Both the position numbers and the translations under genes were made by a program. The notes beneath the pieces were generated by a model that was not told where the DNA came from, did no database searches, and saw only the letters and a program-made list of their open reading frames with translations. From Burkholderia ambifaria (GTDB lineage Bacteria; Pseudomonadota; Gammaproteobacteria; Burkholderiales; Burkholderiaceae), in contig NZ_LKPJ01000024.1 in the NCBI RefSeq assembly GCF_001443045.1, positions 35,766 to 99,765 of the forward strand: a stretch of 64,000 nt of DNA, written 5' to 3'. Each line of letters starts with the position of its first letter. Within the stretch, counting starts at the first letter, position 1. Of this stretch, positions 28,408 to 37,002 are shown in pieces.

Positions 28408-29376
28408 TCATGCAGCCGGCCCGGGCGCCCGCACCGCCGTGCTCGGCTCAAGCACCGCACCCGGCGAACCGCGTTCGTCGGTATCGGCATCCACCGGCAC
28501 GACCTCGTGAAAATGCGTGTAGTCGATGTGCGTGATGCCGCCTTCCTCATGCATCAGGTCGACATAGCGGTGACGCCAGCGGATGTCCGCATGCGTCCAC
28601 GAGTAGCGCGCCTGCATGACCTGCGCGGTCGTCTCGTCGTAGCCCTCGATCGTGATCAGCAGCGACGCGTCGCGCGCGGCCAGCGATTCGGCCGTCTCGC
28701 CGAACAGCGGGCTCGTTTCGTCGATCACGTGCATCAGGTTCCAGCCGAGCAGGAAGATCGGATGCTCGTTGCGCACGAGCGGCAGATCGTGAATCTTGCG
28801 CAGCGTATAACCCTCGTGCGTGCCTTCGACGCGCATCAGCCGCAGTTTCGCCTGCGCTTCGGCGATCACGTTCTGGCGCGCATTCGCGGCGCGCACCATC
28901 AGCGTCATCCGCCCGTTCAGCGGGCGCACGACCGCATGACGTGCGAACAGGATCTTCGCCTGCGGCCGCGAAAACCGCGCGAACACGAGGCCGGTCGCCA
29001 GCGCGATGCCCGACATCCCGATGAAGATCTCGAACGTCGCGACGAGGTGCGCGTAGACGGTCTGCGGATGCATGTCGCCGTAGCCGACCGTCGCGAGCGT
29101 CTCGACGCTGAAGAAGAACGCACCGGCGAACCCTGCCGGCGACTGGTTCGCGATCGGCGCGTGGCCCAGCAGGTAGAGCGTCGCGAAGCCGCCGTTGAGC
29201 AGCAGGAACAGGATCGCGAGCGACAGGAAGAACACGGGCCAGCTCACCGTCAACGCACGGTGATAAAGATCGCGCCAGCCGAGCGGCGGCATTCCGTACG
29301 CGATGACGGAGCGGGTGCCCGACCAGATCTTGCGGCCGCGGCGACGGAAAGTTGGGGAGGACGAATCGACGTTCAT
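28408..29376 (-). CDS. KirBac1.1-type inward rectifier potassium channel
   Basis: A 322-residue inner-membrane K+ channel nearly collinear with B. pseudomallei KirBac1.1 (333 residues, structure known). An N-terminal slide helix (IWSGTRSVIAYGMPPLGWRDLYHRAL) precedes two transmembrane helices. The selectivity filter TVGYGD is at 96-101, preceded by the pore helix FFFSVETLA. The inner helix is followed by the cytoplasmic immunoglobulin-like domain (VRPLNGRMTLMVRAANARQNVI, then NEHPIFLLGWNLMHVIDE). The ATG at 29376 gives the family start MNVD. The C-terminal tail (about 290-322) is Pro/Ala-rich and variable. Confidence 0.97.
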   Translation of the reverse strand: MNVDSSSPTFRRRGRKIWSGTRSVIAYGMPPLGWRDLYHRALTVSWPVFFLSLAILFLLLNGGFATLYLLGHAPIANQSPAGFAGAFFFSVETLATVGYGDMHPQTVYAHLVATFEIFIGMSGIALATGLVFARFSRPQAKILFARHAVVRPLNGRMTLMVRAANARQNVIAEAQAKLRLMRVEGTHEGYTLRKIHDLPLVRNEHPIFLLGWNLMHVIDETSPLFGETAESLAARDASLLITIEGYDETTAQVMQARYSWTHADIRWRHRYVDLMHEEGGITHIDYTHFHEVVPVDADTDERGSPGAVLEPSTAVRAPGPAA

Positions 29377-29473
29377 CGCGCGAGGCCTGAAGCAGGGAGG
29401 CGATGAGCGTAGCACGCGAAGGCGGCGGCCGGGAATGCACGGCGATGCGGAGCAGACCGCCGCGTGCGGCGAG

Positions 29474-29499
29474 AAAAAACCGGCCACATGGGCGGCCGG
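29474..29499 (-). terminator. Intrinsic terminator downstream of the sulfate-binding gene
   Basis: On the minus strand CCGGCC, loop, GGCCGG, then six T residues, 44 bp past the stop at 29543. Separates the binding-protein gene from the KirBac gene. Confidence 0.85.
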
Positions 29500-29542
29500 C
29501 CGTGCGGTCATCCCGCCTGCACGCGCGCGGCGTGCGACGTGA

Positions 29543-30562
29543 TTACTTGCGGTCGACGATCACGCGGTCGAACGTGCCGCCGTCGGCGAAGTGGGTTTTC
29601 TGCGCGTTCGCCCAACTGCCGAAAACCTGCTCGACGCTGAACGTCTTCAGCGGCTTGAACTCCGCCGCGTGCTTCTTCAGCACGTTCGCATCGCGCGGGC
29701 GCAGATGGTGCTGCGCGATGATCTCCTGCGCCTGCGGCGTGTACAGGTAGTCGAGATACGCCTGCGCGACCTTGCGCGTGCCCTTCTTGTCGACGACCCT
29801 GGCGACGACGGCGACGGGCGGCTCCGCGAGAATGCTCGCCGACGGGTACACGGCGTCGAATTCCGCGCCCGACGCGCCCGTGTCCATCAGCGCGACTTCG
29901 TTCTCGAACGTGACGAGCACGTCGCCGATGCCGCGCTGCGTGAAGGTCGTCGTCGCGCCGCGGCCGCCCGAGTCCAGCACCGGCACGTTGCGGAAGATCG
30001 CCTTCTCGAAATCGAGCGCCTGCTGGTCGGTCGCGCCCTTCTGCTTCTGGTAGCCCCACGCGGCGAGATATGCGTAGCGGCCGTTGCCCGACGTCTTCGG
30101 GTTCGCGATGATCACCTGCACGCCCGGCTTCGCGAGATCGCTCCAGTCCTTGATCGCCTTCGGATTGCCCTTGCGCACGAGGAACACCATCGTCGTCGAG
30201 TACGGCGAGCTGCTGTCGGGAAAGCGCGCGCGCCAGTCCTTCGGCAGCAACTGACCGCGCTCGGCGAGCAGGTCGATGTCGTTCGGCTGGTTCATCGTCA
30301 CGACGTCGGCCTGCAGCCCCTGCAGCACCGACAGCGCCTGCGCGCTCGACGCGCCGTGCGACTGCTTGATCGTCACGGTTTCGCCGGTCTGCTGCTTGTA
30401 GGTGGCGGCGAAGCTCGCGTTGATGTCCTTGTACAGTTCGCGCGTCACGTCGTACGACACGTTCAGGATCGACGTGTCCGCGTGCGCGGCCGTTGCCGCC
30501 ACGACGAGCGCCGCCGCCGCGCCCGTGTGCAGCCAGCGACCGATCCCCTTGATGCTTGCCAT
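29543..30562 (-). CDS. sbp: Sulfate ABC transporter periplasmic binding protein
   Basis: A 339-residue periplasmic protein with a Sec signal (about 1-28, ending ATAAHA). Family signatures: LNVSYDVTRELYKDIN, KQSHGASSAQALSVLQGLQADVVTMNQPNDID, PKTSGNGRYAYLAAWGY, and GIGDVLVTFENE. It supplies sulfate or thiosulfate to the CysUWA importer, whose genes are not here. A solitary sbp gene is common in proteobacteria. Likely under sulfur control, but I cannot assign a CysB site by eye. Confidence 0.94.
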   Translation of the reverse strand: MASIKGIGRWLHTGAAAALVVAATAAHADTSILNVSYDVTRELYKDINASFAATYKQQTGETVTIKQSHGASSAQALSVLQGLQADVVTMNQPNDIDLLAERGQLLPKDWRARFPDSSSPYSTTMVFLVRKGNPKAIKDWSDLAKPGVQVIIANPKTSGNGRYAYLAAWGYQKQKGATDQQALDFEKAIFRNVPVLDSGGRGATTTFTQRGIGDVLVTFENEVALMDTGASGAEFDAVYPSASILAEPPVAVVARVVDKKGTRKVAQAYLDYLYTPQAQEIIAQHHLRPRDANVLKKHAAEFKPLKTFSVEQVFGSWANAQKTHFADGGTFDRVIVDRK

Positions 30563-30779
30563 CGTGATATGCCCCGTTTCCAGTGGTGGTGAATGTGCGT
30601 GACGGCGCGCGTACGCGCTGTCATCGAAACGTAAGCGGGCATTCTAGCGGCCGGGCGCGGCGCGCTTTCCAATCTGTCCTGCAAAGCAAATCTTGAATCC
30701 TGCTAAACGGCGCGCGCCCCTCGCGCGGGCGCCGGATCCGGTGTTAAGATCGCCGCTCAGCCCTTTTCACGGTTCCTCC

Positions 30780-30875
30780 ATGTCCGCTGCCCTGCGCTCG
30801 CCCTCGATCCTTGCCGCCATCGCGGCAGGTGCGCGCGCGGCCGGGCTGAAACTGAAAAAACGACTCCTCGACTGA
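30780..30875 (+). CDS. Possible 31-residue small protein
   Basis: ATG preceded by GGTTCCTCC, reading MSAALRSPSILAAIAAGARA, then a cationic tail ending KLKKRLLD. It is amphipathic and positively charged at the C-terminus. TTAAGAT at 30744-30750 could be a -10. GC-rich hairpin-forming sequence follows the stop. It could equally be chance, because no homologue or strong ribosome site is apparent. Confidence 0.22.
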   Translation: MSAALRSPSILAAIAAGARAAGLKLKKRLLD

Positions 30876-31014
30876 CGGGGACGTCGCGTCCCGTCAGGCG
30901 AATGCCGGACGGGATGCACGCAGGTCGTTTCTTTCTCCTTGCTCGCACGCCTCGCTCAGGCACACCGCCGGCGGAACGGTTCCTTCCCACTCCGTTTCCA
31001 CCATGAGGCTTTGC

Positions 31015-31908
31015 ATGCACACACGTTTCGAAGGTATCTGGCTGCCGCTCATCACGCCGTTCCACGACGGCGAGGTCGACCACAGCGCACTCGCGCGGCT
31101 CGCGCATCACTATGCGGCGGCGGGCATCGCGGGTTTCGTCGCGGGCGCGACGACCGGTGAAGGCGTCCTGCTCGACGCGCGCGAACAGGACGCCGTGTTC
31201 GCGACGCTGCGCGATGCGGTGCCCGGCCTGCCGATCGTCGTCGGGCTCACCGCGAGCGCGACGCACTTCGCGGCGGCCCGCGCACGCGAACTCGCCGCGC
31301 TGCGGCCCGACGGGCTGCTCGTCACGCCGCCCGTCTACGTTCGGCCCACGCAGGACGGCATCCGCCGCCACGTCGAAGCGATCGTCGACGCGGCCGACCT
31401 GCCGGTCCTCGTCTACAACATCCCGTACCGCACCGGCGTGAACGTCGAACTGGAGACGCTGCAGGCGCTTGCGCGCGACCCGCGCGTCGCGGGCATCAAG
31501 GAATGCGGCGGTACGCTCGACCGGATGAGCCGGCTCGTGCACGACACGCCGCTCGCGATCCTCTCCGGCGACGACAACCAGAACTTCGCCGCGCTGTGTG
31601 CCGGCGCGCATGGCGCGATCGCCAGCAGCGCGCACGTGCTGCCCGAATGGCACGTGCGCATTCACGCGCTGCTGCGCGACGGCCGCCTCGCCGACGCGCG
31701 GCGGCTGTCGGTCGCGCTGCAGCCGCTGGTTGCCGCGCTGTTCGCGGAGCCGAATCCGGCACCGGTGAAGGCGGTGCTGGCCGCGCAGGGATGGTGCGAG
31801 GACGGGTTGCGGCTACCGTTCGTGCCGGCGAGCGAGGGAGTGCGGGAGAGGCTGGCCGCAATTCTGGCCACGCTCGGTGCAATCGCTCGGGACATCGAGG
31901 TAGCGTAG
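31015..31908 (+). CDS. DapA-like class I aldolase/dihydrodipicolinate synthase family protein
   Basis: A 297-residue TIM-barrel enzyme. Schiff-base Lys162 (GIKECGG) and Tyr134 (VYNIPYRTG) align in position with E. coli DapA K161/Y133, and the GATTGEG substrate loop is intact. It is therefore a lyase or synthase of the DHDPS/NAL family acting on pyruvate or a 2-oxo acid. Lys biosynthetic DapA normally sits with lysine or nlpB-type genes, which are absent here, so it could be a paralogue with another substrate. The ATG at 31015 has GAGG 6 bases upstream; an ATG at 31003 adds four residues. Confidence 0.88.
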   Translation: MHTRFEGIWLPLITPFHDGEVDHSALARLAHHYAAAGIAGFVAGATTGEGVLLDAREQDAVFATLRDAVPGLPIVVGLTASATHFAAARARELAALRPDGLLVTPPVYVRPTQDGIRRHVEAIVDAADLPVLVYNIPYRTGVNVELETLQALARDPRVAGIKECGGTLDRMSRLVHDTPLAILSGDDNQNFAALCAGAHGAIASSAHVLPEWHVRIHALLRDGRLADARRLSVALQPLVAALFAEPNPAPVKAVLAAQGWCEDGLRLPFVPASEGVRERLAAILATLGAIARDIEVA

Positions 31909-31961
31909 GCCGAGACGCGACACGCGGCTCGGACATCGGGCGAATCTTCGCCCAGACTGTT

Positions 31962-32342
31962 TCAAACCGTCAGAACGAGAGACAGGCCGTAGTGCGCAAG
32001 CTGGGCGTCGGCCGTCACGAGTTGCAGCGGTTCATGCCGAGCCTGCGCGACGAGCAAGCGATCGAACGGGTCGCGATGGTGGTGCGGCAAATCATGCACC
32101 GCGGCCCCGTGCACGGCGCGAACCGGCAGTTCGCGCACCCCGCTTGTGCCGATCGAGCCGATCAATCTGCCCACGTCGATGCCGAGCCTACCGAGGCCGG
32201 CCTTGATGGCGGCCTCCCAGATACTCGCACTGCTGACGAAGCATTCATCTGCACCCGAGATCAGCTTGCGCGCCCGCGCACTCAGCTTCGGGTCGTTGGT
32301 CACGATCCACAAAAAGATGTGCGTATCGAGCAGCAGGCGCAT
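31962..32342 (-). CDS. VapC-type PIN-domain toxin
   Basis: A 126-residue PIN-domain nuclease with the acidic set Asp6 (LLLDTHIFLW), Glu43 (ASIWEAAIK), Asp91/Asp94 (DPFDRLLVAQA) and Asp112 (TADAQL), so active as a metal-dependent RNase by family. Its ATG overlaps the upstream antitoxin stop as TGATG, giving translational coupling typical of type II toxin-antitoxin modules. DPFDRLLVAQA is a hallmark of the VapC/PIN group paired with Phd-like antitoxins. Confidence 0.93.
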   Translation of the reverse strand: MRLLLDTHIFLWIVTNDPKLSARARKLISGADECFVSSASIWEAAIKAGLGRLGIDVGRLIGSIGTSGVRELPVRAVHGAAVHDLPHHHRDPFDRLLVAQARHEPLQLVTADAQLAHYGLSLVLTV

Positions 32343-32551
32343 CAGCGTCCCTCGAAGGCGTCCAGCAGATACTCGGGCAGCGGTGCATCGAAGTCATCTG
32401 CGATCCACGCCTGACCTTCCAGGACACCGAATCGAACGGGCGACTTCGCCGACCCGGCTGGATCGACGGGAGGCCTGTCGGCCGGGCTCGATACGTCGCC
32501 CCGTTGCGATGAGTCGATCGCAATGCCGTTGGGCAGGTTCGTGTTTTGCAT
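32342..32551 (-). CDS. Antitoxin of the VapC toxin, atypical N-terminus
   Basis: A 69-residue protein. The C-terminal segment (FGVLEGQAWIADDFDAPLPE, then YLLDAFEGR) is the toxin-binding tail of Phd/YefM- and VapB-type antitoxins. The first 35 residues are Ser/Pro-rich (DSSQRGDVSSPADRPPVDPAG) and do not resemble the Phd, AbrB or RHH DNA-binding domains. GGAGGT lies 6 bases before the ATG, so the short start is probably real. It may neutralise the toxin but autoregulate poorly. Low-confidence subfamily. Confidence 0.75.
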   Translation of the reverse strand: MQNTNLPNGIAIDSSQRGDVSSPADRPPVDPAGSAKSPVRFGVLEGQAWIADDFDAPLPEYLLDAFEGR

Positions 32552-32661
32552 GATGACCTCCGTTTCAGGTGTCCATCACTGTAGTCCCGTTCGCCTGACG
32601 GCTCCATTCGGCCGATCGGGAGATGCCGACGCATGCCGAGCCGCTGCTCCGGAACGTTTCG

Positions 32662-33717
32662 TCACGCCGCCAGAGCCGCCGCCTCCCCCTGCGTCGCGTC
32701 CCGCACCGCCTGCGTGACGATCCGCGCGAGCCGCTCGACGGTCGGCGTCGCCGACGACGTACGCCGCAGCAGCATCAGCGGCAGGCTCGGCAGCTCCGGC
32801 AGCCCGGACGACGCCGCGTCGAGCACGCGCACCGATGCGGGCAGCCAGTAGTGCGAGCGCACCGTCAGCCCGAGGCCGGCCGCCGCCGCGGCCCACAGCC
32901 CGGCCAGGCTCGGCGTGGTGAACGCAACGCGCCACGGCACGCCCGCGCGATCGAGTGCGTCGGTCGCCGCGCCGAAGAAGCGGCACGGCCGGTCGAACAC
33001 GACGAGCGGCAGCGGCTCGCCCGACGCGCGCCTCGCACGAAAGCTCGCGCCGTCGTCCTCGGCCGCATCCGCCGGTCCGCCGCCGTCCGGCATGCCGAAG
33101 CCGCCCGCGCCCATCGCCGCGATCCACTGCATCGGCACCTGCGCGATCGCGTCGCTGGCGATACCCGCGCGCGACACCAGCGTCGCCGACGCCGGGTCGC
33201 CCCACACGAGCGCGAGATCGAGCTGGTTCGCGTCCAGCCGCTCGAGCAACTCGGCGTTGCGCGCGACGCGCGCCTCGATCCTCACCTTGGGATGCGCACG
33301 CGCGAAGCGCCCGAGCACGTCGGGCAGGATCGCTTCGCCGAAATCCTCCTGCAGGCCGACCCGCACCCAGCCGTCGAGATTCACGCCGCGCACGGCCGCG
33401 GCCGCTTCGTCGTTCAGTTCGATCATCCGCCGCGCATAGCGCAGCATCGCGTCGCCGGCGTCGGTCAGCGCGAGCCCGCGCCCGGCCTTCACGAACAGCG
33501 GCGTACCGGCCTGCTCCTCGAGCTTGCGGATCTGCGCGCTCACCGCCGACGACGAACGCGCGACGCGATCGGCAGCCTTCGCGAAGCTGCCGAGATCCAC
33601 GCCCGCGACCAGGCTGCGCAACGCCGCGACGTCGAAGTTCGGCCGGGCCAGCGCGGCGTCGGGTGCCGCGAGCGACGCAGCGCCATGGGCATTGGCTTGT
33701 CCGGACATTTCAACCAT
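32662..33717 (-). CDS. LysR-family transcriptional regulator
   Basis: A 351-residue LTTR, longer than usual because of an N-terminal lead of about 28 residues and a C-terminal Gly/Ala-rich insertion (FGMPDGGGPADAAEDDGASFRARRA). The winged HTH (LVAGVDLGSFAKAADRVARSSSAVSAQIRKLEEQAG) starts about residue 35. The cofactor domain has WVRVGLQEDFGEAILPDVLGRF. Diverges from the MFS gene with a 98-bp gap and probably regulates it. Start ATG 33717 or 33708 cannot be resolved by eye. Confidence 0.85.
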   Translation of the reverse strand: MVEMSGQANAHGAASLAAPDAALARPNFDVAALRSLVAGVDLGSFAKAADRVARSSSAVSAQIRKLEEQAGTPLFVKAGRGLALTDAGDAMLRYARRMIELNDEAAAAVRGVNLDGWVRVGLQEDFGEAILPDVLGRFARAHPKVRIEARVARNAELLERLDANQLDLALVWGDPASATLVSRAGIASDAIAQVPMQWIAAMGAGGFGMPDGGGPADAAEDDGASFRARRASGEPLPLVVFDRPCRFFGAATDALDRAGVPWRVAFTTPSLAGLWAAAAAGLGLTVRSHYWLPASVRVLDAASSGLPELPSLPLMLLRRTSSATPTVERLARIVTQAVRDATQGEAAALAA

Positions 33718-33815
33718 CCCGTTTTATCGAACGATTCATCAAAAACTTTCCGATTTTCAGGATAAATGTAGGTCGCCACACTGGCGCTGTCAATTTCCGA
33801 ACGGGCTCCGTCGCC

Positions 33816-35072
33816 ATGGATACCTCCTGCCTCGCTTCCTCGTCCTCGCCTGCGCGCGACGCGCGCGGCCCTGCCCATCGCTGGCGCGTGCTTGCAGCCG
33901 GCGTCGCCGCAAACATGAGTTTTTCCGCCGCTGCGGCGGGCATTCCGACCACCGCGGTGTGGATGCGCTCGGCCTACCACCTCGACAACGGCGCGCTCGG
34001 CCTCGTGCTCGGCGCGCTCGGCTTCGGCGTCGCGCTGTCCGAGCTGCCTTGGGGAATCGCCGCCGACCGCTTCGGCGACCGCCGCGTGCTGCTCACCGGC
34101 CTCGTCGCAACCGCCGCGATGCTTGCGCTGATGGCGGCCACGCTCGTCCCGAGCGCGTATGCGGTGCCGCCACTCATGCGCGTCGTCGCGGCGATGTGCT
34201 GCGTCGGCCTGCTCGGCGGCAGCGTGAACGGCTCGAGCGGACGCGCGGTGATGCGCTGGTTCGGCGAGCGCGAACGCGGGCTCGCGATGAGCATCCGCCA
34301 GACGGCCGTGCCGCTCGGCGGCGGCATCGGCGCGGCGCTATTGCCATCGCTCGCATCGCATGCGGGCTTCGCCGCGGTGTACGGCGCGCTGATGCTGCTG
34401 TGTGCCGGATCGGCCGCGCTGACGTGGCGCTGGCTGCACGAACCGCCCGACGCGCCGGCCGCCGCGCACCGCTCCGCCGCGCAGCAACCGCCGGCCGCGC
34501 CCGCGCACAGCCCGCTCGCGAACGGCCGCGTCTGGCGCATCGTGCTCGGCATCGGCGCGCTGTGTGCGCCGCAGTTCGCGGTGCTCACGTTCGCGACCGT
34601 GTTCCTGCACGATTTCGGCCGGCTCGGCCTCGCCGGCATCAGCGCGGCGATGGTCGCGCTGCAACTCGGCGCCATGGTGATGCGGGTCTGGAGCGGCCGC
34701 CATACCGATCGGCATGGCAACCGGCGTGCGTACCTGCGCGGGTCGGTCTGCGTCGCGGCCGGATCGTTCGCGCTGCTCGCGGCCGCGACCGCCGGCAGCC
34801 CGCACGTGCCGCTCGCCGCGATCGTCGCGATTCTCGTGTTCGCCGGCATCTGCGTGTCGGCGTGGCACGGCGTCGCGTACACCGAGCTCGCGACGCTCGC
34901 GGGCGCGAACCACGCGGGCACCGCGCTCGGGATGGCGAACACGATCGTCTATCTCGGGCTGTTCGCGACGCCGCTCGCGATTCCGCCGCTGCTCGCCGTC
35001 AGTTCGTGGAGCGTGGTCTGGCTCGCCGCCGCGCTGATCGCGGGCGCGACCTGGCCGCTCTTTGCGCGATAG
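33816..35072 (+). CDS. MFS transporter
   Basis: A 418-residue major facilitator with about 12 hydrophobic segments. Loop 2-3 motif GIAADRFGDRRVLL and the loop 8-9 counterpart RVWSGRHTDRHGNRRAYLRG mark both halves. A Pro/Ala/His-rich central loop (about 200-230) joins them. Substrate not inferable; the divergent LysR gene suggests induction by a small molecule, as in drug or organic-acid exporters. Confidence 0.88.
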   Translation: MDTSCLASSSSPARDARGPAHRWRVLAAGVAANMSFSAAAAGIPTTAVWMRSAYHLDNGALGLVLGALGFGVALSELPWGIAADRFGDRRVLLTGLVATAAMLALMAATLVPSAYAVPPLMRVVAAMCCVGLLGGSVNGSSGRAVMRWFGERERGLAMSIRQTAVPLGGGIGAALLPSLASHAGFAAVYGALMLLCAGSAALTWRWLHEPPDAPAAAHRSAAQQPPAAPAHSPLANGRVWRIVLGIGALCAPQFAVLTFATVFLHDFGRLGLAGISAAMVALQLGAMVMRVWSGRHTDRHGNRRAYLRGSVCVAAGSFALLAAATAGSPHVPLAAIVAILVFAGICVSAWHGVAYTELATLAGANHAGTALGMANTIVYLGLFATPLAIPPLLAVSSWSVVWLAAALIAGATWPLFAR

Positions 35073-35157
35073 CGATGGCAACCGCGATCGCCATCGCGCG
35101 GAACACGCGGACGTCGTCGTTCATGATGCACATATCGCGACATCCGCACGCCCACGC

Positions 35158-35189
35158 CGTCACACCGTCACACCGTCATGCCGTCACGC
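35158..35189. repeat. 8-bp tandem repeat overlapping a GST stop codon
   Basis: Four units related to CGTCACAC (35158-35165, 35166-35173 perfect; 35174-35181 and 35182-35189 diverged). The minus-strand stop codon of the following GST gene (35184-35186) lies inside the fourth unit. Confidence 0.7.
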
Positions 35190-35822
35190 CGCCTCGCGCG
35201 CCAGCGCGCGCCGCGCGGACGGCCGCTCGGCCTCGCGCTGCGCATGCGCGGTCCACGCGGGATGCCGCGTCATGTCGAGCCCGATCGCGGCTCCCCAGCG
35301 ATACAGCACCAGCAGGAACGGATCGACGATCGAATGGCCACCCGGCTCGGCCCACGTGCGGCCGTCGGCGAGCGCGGCTTCGATCGATGCGTTTGCCGCA
35401 TCGATCAGGTCGCGTCCGTGCGCGCTGATCGCGCCGTGCAGCGCGGGATCGCCGATGAAGCGCCCCGGCCGCCATAGCGTGCCGTAGCCGACGCCGTGCA
35501 CCCAGCCGACCAGCCAGGCGAGCCATTCGTGGCAGCGCGCCTCGCGCAGCGGATCGTCGAGCGGCAGCAACCGTGCGTCCGGATGACGACGCGCGAGATA
35601 CGTGAGGATCGCGGGGGTTTCGGTCAGCACGCGCGGCTCGCCCGGAATCGCGAGCACGGGCACGCGCGCCTTCGGGTTGATCGCGAGATAGCGCGCGTCG
35701 AGATTCTGCTGCTCGCGCACGGACACGATCTCGACGTCGAACGGCGCACCGGTTTCCTCGAGTGCGATGTGGGCGGCGAGCGAACACGCGCCCGGCGAAA
35801 GATAGAGACGATATGCGTTCAT
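35184..35822 (-). CDS. Glutathione S-transferase family protein
   Basis: A 212-residue GST. The start MNAYRLYLSPGACSLAAHIALEE carries the SPGACS motif of beta-class bacterial GSTs, with NPKARVPVL and TETPAILTYLARR for glutathione contact. The C-terminal domain has SIVDPFLLVLYRWG. Cytosolic. The ATG is 92 bp from a palindrome upstream of the divergent LysR gene, which probably controls it. Confidence 0.9.
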   Translation of the reverse strand: MNAYRLYLSPGACSLAAHIALEETGAPFDVEIVSVREQQNLDARYLAINPKARVPVLAIPGEPRVLTETPAILTYLARRHPDARLLPLDDPLREARCHEWLAWLVGWVHGVGYGTLWRPGRFIGDPALHGAISAHGRDLIDAANASIEAALADGRTWAEPGGHSIVDPFLLVLYRWGAAIGLDMTRHPAWTAHAQREAERPSARRALAREAA

Positions 35823-35912
35823 GGTGGCGTTGCCCGGCGGGCCTGTTGACAGACGGCACCGAGTGTAGGAACGCACGGCCCGCGGCCGCAAACGATGAAT
35901 TGTCGTGCTCGG

Positions 35913-35931
35913 GCATTAGTGCTACTAATGC
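35913..35931. promoter_or_regulatory. Perfect LTTR-type palindrome between divergent GST and LysR genes
   Basis: GCATTAGT-GCT-ACTAATGC, an 8-bp perfect inverted repeat with a 3-base centre. It contains T-N11-A and CTAAT half-sites like those of GcvA-type regulators. It ends 3 bp before the LysR ATG at 35935, so binding would also block autotranscription. Confidence 0.75.
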
Positions 35932-35934
35932 GTG

Positions 35935-36855
35935 ATGCGACGCATCCATCTTCCCCCGCTGCAGACGCTGCGCGCGTTCGAAGCCGCCGCGCGGCTGCAG
36001 AGCTTCACGCGCGCGGCCGACGAACTCGCGCTCACGCAGGGCGCGGTCAGCCAGCACATCCGCGCGCTCGAAGCGCAGCTCGGCTATCCGCTGTTCACGC
36101 GCGAGCGCAACGGCGCCACGCCGACACACGCCGCCCATGCGCTCGTGCTGCAGGTGCGCCAGGGGCTGAGCGTGCTCGAACGCGCGTTCGAGCCGGCGCT
36201 CGCCGTGCGCGGCCGTCAGCGCGCCAGCGACGTCACGCTGAACGTGAGCGTGCTGCCGAGCGTCGCCGAGCGCTGGCTCGCACCGCGCCTGCCGCGCTTC
36301 GCCGCCGCGCATCCGCACATCGCGATCGTGCTGCATCCGGACGCTGCGCTCGCGCCGCTGCGCAAACGCGACCGCATCGACGTCGCGCTGCGCTACGGGC
36401 CGGGCACCTGGCCGGGCGTCGTCGCCGAAAAGCTGATGAACGAGACGGTCTTTCCGGTCGCGAGCCCGGCGTACCGCAATCGCGACGGCATCGTGCCGCG
36501 CGCACCGGCCGATCTCGTGCGCGCGACGCTGCTGCGCCATCCCGCGCAGCCGTGGGAACCGTGGTTCCAGGCCGCGCGGCTCGATCTCACCGAATCCGCG
36601 CGCGCGCCGCGCTTCACCGATGCGAACGCATTGATCGACGCGACGCTGAAGGGACGCGGCGTCGCGCTCGCGCGCCGCTCGCTGATCGAACCCGAACTCG
36701 CTGCCGGCACGCTCGTGCGCGTGTCGACGGTGCGCGTGACCGACGTGTACGCGCACTACGTGGTGTGGCGCCCCGATCATCCGCACGCGGCGGCGATCCG
36801 CACGTGGCTCGACTGGCTGCGCAGCGAGGTGCGGCGCAGGACGCCGCGACGCTGA
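35935..36855 (+). CDS. LysR-family regulator, GcvA-like
   Basis: A 306-residue LTTR. HTH domain: LPPLQTLRAFEAAARLQSFTRAADELALTQGAVSQHIRALEAQLGYPLF, characteristic of the GcvA/AmpR branch. Substrate-binding domain includes VLPSVAERWLAPRLPRFAAAHPHIAIVL. A GTG three bases upstream is an alternative start. It lies beside the GST, and the palindrome between them suggests this is its operator. Confidence 0.9.
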   Translation: MRRIHLPPLQTLRAFEAAARLQSFTRAADELALTQGAVSQHIRALEAQLGYPLFTRERNGATPTHAAHALVLQVRQGLSVLERAFEPALAVRGRQRASDVTLNVSVLPSVAERWLAPRLPRFAAAHPHIAIVLHPDAALAPLRKRDRIDVALRYGPGTWPGVVAEKLMNETVFPVASPAYRNRDGIVPRAPADLVRATLLRHPAQPWEPWFQAARLDLTESARAPRFTDANALIDATLKGRGVALARRSLIEPELAAGTLVRVSTVRVTDVYAHYVVWRPDHPHAAAIRTWLDWLRSEVRRRTPRR

Positions 36856-37002
36856 AACACGGCAGCCGCGTCGTCGAAAGCATCCGGTCAGCCTCACGAA
36901 AGCCTTTCGCGATCATGCTCCAGTCGCAAACGATTCACCGAATCGTCGCATCGCATCGGCATACTCGAAAACGTTCCCGATCCGCCTGCCTGGAGAGAAG
37001 TC

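Noticed and set aside
35158..35189. Inverted-repeat terminator after the GST
   Set aside because: The units are direct repeats and do not form a stem.
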